Made by a program: the position numbers and the translations under genes. Under the pieces are notes generated by a model. It made no database searches and was not told the origin of the DNA. It worked only from the letters and a program-made list of their open reading frames with translations. 10,658 nucleotides of DNA from CAYOBW01 sp964402115 (GTDB lineage: Bacteria; Verrucomicrobiota; Kiritimatiellia; UBA8416; CAYOBW01): contig CAYOBW010000251.1 in the NCBI GenBank assembly GCA_964402115.1, positions 1-10,658 on the forward strand, in the 5' to 3' direction. Below are positions 6,008-10,658 of the stretch, in pieces; position 1 is the first letter of the stretch, and every line of letters begins with the position of its first letter.

Positions 6008-7909
6008 ATGTCCGATCCCTCACAACCAGCCTTGTCTTCGGCCGACACCACGCGCGTGCAGGCGCTGCTGCGGCAGTACTGGGGGTTCGACACGCTCCGT
6101 CCGCTGCAGGCCGAGGCCATAGCCTGCGCGCTGGCGCGCCGCGATTCGCTCACCGTGCTTCCCACCGGCGGGGGGAAGTCGCTCTGCTACCAGGTGCCGC
6201 CCCTGCTTGAGGAGACGCTGGACGTCGTCGCTTCGCCCCTGATCGCGCTCATGAAGGACCAGGTGGACGGATTGCGCGAGGCGGGCTATCCCGCCGCCGC
6301 CCTGCACAGCGGCCTGACCGGCGCGGAACGTCAGGCCGTTCTCGCGGCGTTGCGGACGCGCGCGACGCGCCTGCTTTTCGTCTCCCCCGAGCGGTTGGTC
6401 ACGGACGATTTCCTCGATTTCCTGCAGGGGGTGGGGGTGAGGCGGTTCGCCGTGGACGAAGCGCATTGCATCAGCCAGTGGGGGCATGACTTCCGCCCCG
6501 AGTACCGGCAACTGGCTGTCTTGCGCGAGCGTTTCCCGGAAGCGGGATTGCATGCTTGCACGGCCACCGCGACGCCCCGCGTGCGCGAGGATATCGTCCG
6601 GCAGCTCCGGCTCAGGGACCCGGTCGTGCTGGTGGGGCGATTCGACCGCTCGAATCTCATCTACCGCGTCCTGCCGAAGACCGACGTGCGCCGGCAGACC
6701 GCCGATGCCGTTGCCCGGCACAAGGGCGAGGCTGCGATCGTCTACTGCCTGAGCCGGAAGGACACCGAGTCGCTGGCGGCTTGGCTCAAGCAGAGCGGCG
6801 TGCGCGCGGCGGCTTACCATGCCGGGATGGAGAGCGCCGAGCGGCACCGCACGCAGGATGCGTTTGCCGACGAGTCCCTGGACGTGGTGGTCGCCACGGT
6901 GGCTTTCGGCATGGGGATTGACCGCAGCAACGTACGCTGTGTCGTGCACACCTCCCTGCCCAAGAGCATCGAGCACTACCAGCAGGAAACCGGCCGCGCC
7001 GGGAGGGACGGTCTGGAGGCTGAGTGCGTCCTGTTCTACTCCGCCGCCGACGTGATGCGGTGGAAGGCTATTCTCGACAAGCCGCCTGCCGGCGAGAACG
7101 ACCCGGAGGTTGCACCTGTCACCGCCGCCGCCGCCGCGGCGACCGCAGCGGCGCGCCAGGCCCAGCAGGAACTGCTGCGAGGCATGCAGCGCTTCTGCTC
7201 GTCCGCCGCCTGCCGGCACCACGCCCTCTCCACCTATTTCGGCCAGGCGTACGAGCGGCCGAACTGCGGTGCTTGCGACGTGTGCCTGGATGAGGTCGAG
7301 GAGATGGCCGACGGCACGGTCCTGGCCCAGAAGATCCTTTCCGGCGTGGCGCGTGTGAACCAGCGTTTCGGGATCGGCTACGTCGTCGACATGCTGCTGG
7401 GGGCCGATATCGAAGCGGTACGGAGAAACGGTCATAACACGTTGAGCACGTTTGGGATCGTGAAGGATCTAGACAAGAATGCCCTCACGGCCGCCGTCTA
7501 CCAACTGGTGGATCAGGGGTTGCTTGTTCGCTCGGAGGGCGACAGGCCGGTCCTGCAACTCAACGACGCCTCCTGGACGGTCCTGCGCGGCGAGCGCAAG
7601 GTGCGGCTGCTGCGTCCCCGGGCCCGTCTGCGCAAGCGTACGGTGCGTGGCGAGGAAGCCATGGCGGGCGTGGACGCCGGCCTGTTCGAGGCCTTGCGGC
7701 ACTGGCGCCAGGCGGAGGCGCAGCGCCGGCGCCTGCCGGCTTACCTCATCTTCGCCGACACCACGCTGGCGGCACTCGCGCGACAGTGTCCGCGCGACCT
7801 CGACAGCCTGCACGAGATCCCCGGCATCGGCGCGTACAAACTGGCGCAGTGGGGCGCGGCGGTTTGCGGTGTCATCGCCACCTTCACAGCCGCTCAAAAA
7901 AACGGGTGA
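6008..7909 (+). CDS. recQ: ATP-dependent DNA helicase RecQ
   Basis: A 633-residue 3'-5' DNA helicase for recombination and replication-fork repair in the cytoplasm. Domains in order: RecA-like domain 1 with motif 0 (about 27-40), Walker A TGGGKS at 53-58, DEAH at 150-153 followed by the RecQ loop CISQWGHDFR; RecA-like domain 2 with motif VI QETGRAGRDG at 326-335; a zinc site with Cys 402, 420, 423 and 426 (CRHH...NCGACDVC); an RQC winged helix at about 435-540 (RVNQRFGIGYVVDMLLGA); and an HRDC domain at about 557-630 (LPAYLIFADTTLAALA...IPGIGAYKL). This is the full architecture of E. coli RecQ at similar length. An alanine-rich stretch at 373-382 precedes the zinc domain. ATG 6008 is the first start codon after the in-frame stop at 5939-5941, so the start is fixed although no ribosome site is visible just upstream. 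It is divergent from the antitoxin gene and is not in an obvious operon. Confidence 0.97.
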   Translation: MSDPSQPALSSADTTRVQALLRQYWGFDTLRPLQAEAIACALARRDSLTVLPTGGGKSLCYQVPPLLEETLDVVASPLIALMKDQVDGLREAGYPAAALHSGLTGAERQAVLAALRTRATRLLFVSPERLVTDDFLDFLQGVGVRRFAVDEAHCISQWGHDFRPEYRQLAVLRERFPEAGLHACTATATPRVREDIVRQLRLRDPVVLVGRFDRSNLIYRVLPKTDVRRQTADAVARHKGEAAIVYCLSRKDTESLAAWLKQSGVRAAAYHAGMESAERHRTQDAFADESLDVVVATVAFGMGIDRSNVRCVVHTSLPKSIEHYQQETGRAGRDGLEAECVLFYSAADVMRWKAILDKPPAGENDPEVAPVTAAAAAATAAARQAQQELLRGMQRFCSSAACRHHALSTYFGQAYERPNCGACDVCLDEVEEMADGTVLAQKILSGVARVNQRFGIGYVVDMLLGADIEAVRRNGHNTLSTFGIVKDLDKNALTAAVYQLVDQGLLVRSEGDRPVLQLNDASWTVLRGERKVRLLRPRARLRKRTVRGEEAMAGVDAGLFEALRHWRQAEAQRRRLPAYLIFADTTLAALARQCPRDLDSLHEIPGIGAYKLAQWGAAVCGVIATFTAAQKNG

Positions 7910-8094
7910 CAGCGCACCGCGTTTTCCAGTAGTATCCTTTTCGTTTCAAAGCTGCGTTCGGCCTGGCTGCTTCGCCACGCGCAGCGAAGCGCTGGTATCG
8001 ATCTGGGCGGATGGGGCCGGTCAGCTATCGGGGAGGCAAGCCGAGAGCGCCTTGCGATGAGGACTGCGACAGACCTGATCAGGATGCAACCGCG
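7910..8094. other. Intergenic region between recQ and the second PATR gene, with a hairpin
   Basis: These 185 bases hold a hairpin, GCTTCGC (7969-7975) and GCGAAGC (7984-7990) with an 8-base loop, not followed by a T-run. No convincing sigma70 promoter was found. AGGA at 8081-8084 serves the ATG at 8095. A 13-codon frame (8057-8098) overlaps that start and is discussed as a finding. Confidence 0.45.
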
Positions 8095-10658
8095 ATGAAA
8101 CGCGACACCATGCAGCGACTTGGCCCCAGGGGAATAGCCGTGCTGGGGACCGCCCTGGCCGGATTGGCGTTGGCGATGCAGGCGGCTGCGGCCGATTTCT
8201 ATTGGAAGGGTGAAGGCGCCAGCGACAACCTTGACGACAATGGGAACTGGTGGGTCGGCGGAGCCCACCCGAGTCCCGGCGACAATATCCATTTTGACCA
8301 CTCGACGGGGACCAAGCAGCCCTACAACAACTATGGCGTGGGCGGGTATTTCGGCAGCATCATCAGCTACGACGGAGGGGGCGCCATCACCTGGAGCGGC
8401 GATGACACGTTCGCTTTCAAGTTCGAGAACAGCAACAACGCGTCCCTGCTGAAGTTCCAGGCGAGCATCCGCAACCGGTCGGGGTACGACGTGGAGGTGA
8501 ACCCCGTCGGCTCGGGCGGCATACAGGTGACCGGCAACGTCAGCGTGGACGCCGACAAGTGGCTCAAGGTCTACGGCTCCGCACAGCTGGAAATCACCGG
8601 CGTGATCAGCGGCAGCTCCGTGACGATGCGGATGTACGATTCGCCCACCGTCATCCTGGGTGGCGAGAACACGTTCAGTGGCGCTCTGGATGTCTTTGGG
8701 GGCATCACGGACCTGAGGAATACCACCGACCCGCTCGATGTCAGCGGCATCTACCTTGGCGACACGACCGGGTCCAGGAATGCGACCCTCCAGATCGGGG
8801 CGAACAACGTGACCGTTGACAACCCCGTCACGATCAATGCGGGCAGCTCCGGAACGTTGTACATCAAGAACAACTATGCCGGAACGGGGACCTTCAGCAG
8901 CACGGTCACGCTGAACCAGGCCTTCACGGCTTCCGCCGTGTCGGGATCCACGCTCGTCTTCGGCGGCGTTGTCAGCGGCGATTACGATCTGACGCTGAAC
9001 GACGCCGGCACCGTGCGTTTGACGGCGGAGAACACCTTCGGGAGCGGGGCGGGCACGCAGAAGATCAGCATCAATCAGGGAACGCTCGAGTTGAGCCGGG
9101 CAGGGGGGGATCCCCTGGATGTGGACGAGGTATGGATTGGGCCGAGCAGCGGCACCGAGCCGGGCACGCTCAAGTTGAGTGCCAGCGCCGGATTCACCGT
9201 GGATCAACTCCTGCGCTCCGTTGCGACCGGCACGGGAACCCGGACTGTTCTGAACGCTGCTGGCACCAACACGCTGTCCGGCAGCGTTTACCTGGACAGA
9301 GACCTCAAGCTCGACGTTACGGGCGGATCCCTGAGCATCAATGGCGCTTCGAAGGAATTCGACCTGAAGGACAACACGCTTACCGTGCAAGGGGCCAACA
9401 ACACGACGATCGGACCGGACATCGTCATCAAGAACAGCTCGGGCACGGGCACGCTTACCAAGTCCGGCACGGGTACGCTGACGCTTTCCGGGGACAATAC
9501 CTACAGCGGCGGTACGACCATGAACGTGGGGGGCGTTCTGAATGTGGTCTCCGCGACGGCGCTGGGCACCGGCGCCTTGATGATGGGCGGCAGTGGGACC
9601 ATCGACAACACCAGCGGCGGCGCGCTGACGATAGACAACGCCTTGCGGCTGACCGGCGGCAATATCACCTTCAAAGGTACCAGCAACCTGACGATCGGCG
9701 GGGATGTGCTCTTCAGCGGGGGCAATCGCATGGTCACCGTCACGGCGAACACCCTGACGCTCGATGGTGCGATCAGCGAGTCCGGCAGCAGGGCTTTGAC
9801 CAAGGCCGGTAACGGCACGCTGGTGCTGGGCAACGCCAACAACGCCTACACCGGCATGACCACGATCAACTCCGGCGGGACGCTGGAGGTCAAGTACCTG
9901 GCGGATGGCGGACTCAACAGCAGCATTGGCGCATCCGGGAACGCGGCCGCCAATCTCCGCATCATGGGCACGCTCAAGTTCTCGGGCGCCGGGGCGCAGA
10001 CGAGCGACCGGTTGTTCAGCCTGGGTTCGGCGAACCGGCTGGACGCCTCCGGGGCAACCGCGGGTGACACGATCGCCTTCAGCAATACCGGCAGCCTGGC
10101 GTGGACGAGCGTCAATTACACGCTGACGCTGCAGGGCAGCAACCCGGGCGCCAATACGCTGGCGTGCGCGCTTGTGGCGAATGGCACGAACCCCCTGCTG
10201 AAGCGCGGCAGCGGGACGTGGGTGCTTTCCGGCGCAAACACCTACACGGGGCTGACGACGGTGGGTGCGGCTGCCAGCGGCAACGACGGCGTCCTGCGTA
10301 TCGCGAGCGCGGCGGCGCTCGGCACGGCGGCGGCCGGTGTGACCATTCGCGGCGGCTCCAACACCTGCAGGCTGGAACTGGCTGGCGGCATCACGGTCAC
10401 GGACGAGGCTGTCTCTCTGGAGGGTCGTGCCACCGCGAGTGCCGCCTCCCTCAGTAACCTGGCGGGGAACAACACCTGGACGGGCACGCTGACGGGCGGC
10501 GCCCAGGGCGCGCATTACAACCTCGAGTCGCAGGCGGACTTGTTGACGCTGTCGGGCACACTCACCAGCAACGCCGGAAGTGCAACGCGCACGTACAACT
10601 TGAAGGGCGCGGGTAACGGCCTGGTCTCCGGCGTGATCAACGACGGAACCGGGGGCGA
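8095..10658 (+). CDS. Secreted PATR-repeat protein, N-terminal 854 residues (partial at right edge)
   Basis: A large Gly/Thr/Asn-rich secreted protein, open from ATG 8095 to the window end with no stop, so the full protein exceeds 854 residues. AGGA lies 10 bases before the ATG. Residues 1 to about 33 are a signal peptide (basic MKRDTMQRLGPRG, then a hydrophobic run ending MQAAAA|D). The mature part opens DFYWKGEG...NGNWW...PSPGDNIHF, a motif of W, NW and P..GD..F also seen in the 816-residue protein at 2708-5158. Canonical PATR repeats are at about 454-484 (LTKSGTGTLTLSGDNTYSGG), 568-599 (LTKAGNGTLVLGNANNAYTG) and 702-736 (LKRGSGTWVLSGANTYTG), with a degenerate copy at about 299-333. The intervening sequence is beta-rich, in short strands with GGT/G-x-L turns. 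It likely forms a beta-helix outside the inner membrane; the exact role is unknown, and any C-terminal anchor or barrel lies beyond the window. It lacks the three-unit spacer architecture of the first protein, so the two are relatives in type rather than recent copies. Confidence 0.88.
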   Translation, partial: MKRDTMQRLGPRGIAVLGTALAGLALAMQAAAADFYWKGEGASDNLDDNGNWWVGGAHPSPGDNIHFDHSTGTKQPYNNYGVGGYFGSIISYDGGGAITWSGDDTFAFKFENSNNASLLKFQASIRNRSGYDVEVNPVGSGGIQVTGNVSVDADKWLKVYGSAQLEITGVISGSSVTMRMYDSPTVILGGENTFSGALDVFGGITDLRNTTDPLDVSGIYLGDTTGSRNATLQIGANNVTVDNPVTINAGSSGTLYIKNNYAGTGTFSSTVTLNQAFTASAVSGSTLVFGGVVSGDYDLTLNDAGTVRLTAENTFGSGAGTQKISINQGTLELSRAGGDPLDVDEVWIGPSSGTEPGTLKLSASAGFTVDQLLRSVATGTGTRTVLNAAGTNTLSGSVYLDRDLKLDVTGGSLSINGASKEFDLKDNTLTVQGANNTTIGPDIVIKNSSGTGTLTKSGTGTLTLSGDNTYSGGTTMNVGGVLNVVSATALGTGALMMGGSGTIDNTSGGALTIDNALRLTGGNITFKGTSNLTIGGDVLFSGGNRMVTVTANTLTLDGAISESGSRALTKAGNGTLVLGNANNAYTGMTTINSGGTLEVKYLADGGLNSSIGASGNAAANLRIMGTLKFSGAGAQTSDRLFSLGSANRLDASGATAGDTIAFSNTGSLAWTSVNYTLTLQGSNPGANTLACALVANGTNPLLKRGSGTWVLSGANTYTGLTTVGAAASGNDGVLRIASAAALGTAAAGVTIRGGSNTCRLELAGGITVTDEAVSLEGRATASAASLSNLAGNNTWTGTLTGGAQGAHYNLESQADLLTLSGTLTSNAGSATRTYNLKGAGNGLVSGVINDGTGG
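8989..10302 (+). repeat. PATR motif copies within the second secreted protein
   Basis: Four motif copies are visible: a degenerate one at 8989-9093 (NDAGTVRLTAENTFGSGAG), then 9454-9546, 9796-9891 and 10198-10302, with start-to-start spacings of 155, 114 and 134 residues. Each later copy has K/R-x-G-x-G-T-[LW]-x-L followed by an N-x-Y-[ST]-G turn and a closing strand such as GGTLEV or GVLRI. The variable spacing contrasts with the regular units in the protein at 2708-5158. Confidence 0.75.

Noticed and set aside
6020..7435. A 471-residue minus-strand frame opposite recQ
   Set aside because: In-register shadow of recQ with no recognisable motif, while the sense frame carries all RecQ motifs.
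7894..10515. An 873-residue open frame on the minus strand, antisense to the second PATR gene
   Set aside because: Its codons are in exact register with the sense codons, so its stops would correspond to sense TTA, CTA and TCA, which GC-rich genes avoid. The translation is Arg/Ala/Gly/Val-rich with no domain, whereas the sense strand has a signal peptide and repeats.
2708..10658. Repetitive Gly/Thr/Asn-rich DNA as a CRISPR array or satellite
   Set aside because: Repeats are protein-level, diverged in DNA, in frame and unequal in spacing, with no conserved short direct repeats and spacers.

Overview
The window is GC-rich bacterial DNA. It most likely comes from a member of the PVC superphylum, with Kiritimatiellota, Lentisphaerota or Verrucomicrobiota as the best guesses. 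The inference rests on two things seen together: a bacterial V-type (A/V-like) ATPase operon in the order E - DUF2764 - A, an arrangement known from chlamydiae, spirochaetes and relatives, and two large secreted proteins built from autotransporter-associated beta-strand (PATR-type) repeats, which are abundant in those phyla. No rRNA, tRNA, CRISPR array, insertion sequence or phage gene is visible, and the phylum call is an inference.

Layout. Positions 1-2336 (minus strand) hold the 5' end of a V-ATPase operon, read right to left: subunit E (2336-1710), a DUF2764 protein (1657-1130) and subunit A (1076 to beyond the left edge). Subunits B, D, I and K would be expected further left, outside the window. 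Positions 2337-2707 are a divergent intergenic region with a strong 9-bp hairpin but no confident promoter. Positions 2708-5158 (plus) encode a complete 816-residue secreted PATR protein whose centre is three tandem units of about 150 residues. Positions 5190-5845 (minus) are a compact RHH antitoxin / PIN-domain toxin pair of VapBC type, with a 4-base GTGA overlap and clearly lower GC than its surroundings. Positions 6008-7909 (plus) encode a complete RecQ helicase with helicase, zinc/RQC and HRDC domains. Positions 8095-10658 (plus) are the first 854 residues of a second, larger PATR protein that runs off the right edge.

How the parts relate. The ATPase genes form one transcription unit for a rotary ion pump. 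The two PATR proteins are envelope or extracellular proteins of unknown specific role. They share an N-terminal W...NW...P..GD...F-like opening after the signal peptide. The toxin-antitoxin pair sits convergent to the first PATR gene and divergent from recQ, and looks like a transferred insertion. recQ is a housekeeping repair gene with no evident functional tie to its neighbours.

I did not find a clearly undescribed defence or mobile system. The most interesting points are the higher-order repeat of the 816-residue protein and its lack of a visible anchor or export barrel, the DUF2764 gene in the place where other V-ATPase operons carry subunit C, and a possible leader peptide overlapping the start of the second PATR gene.
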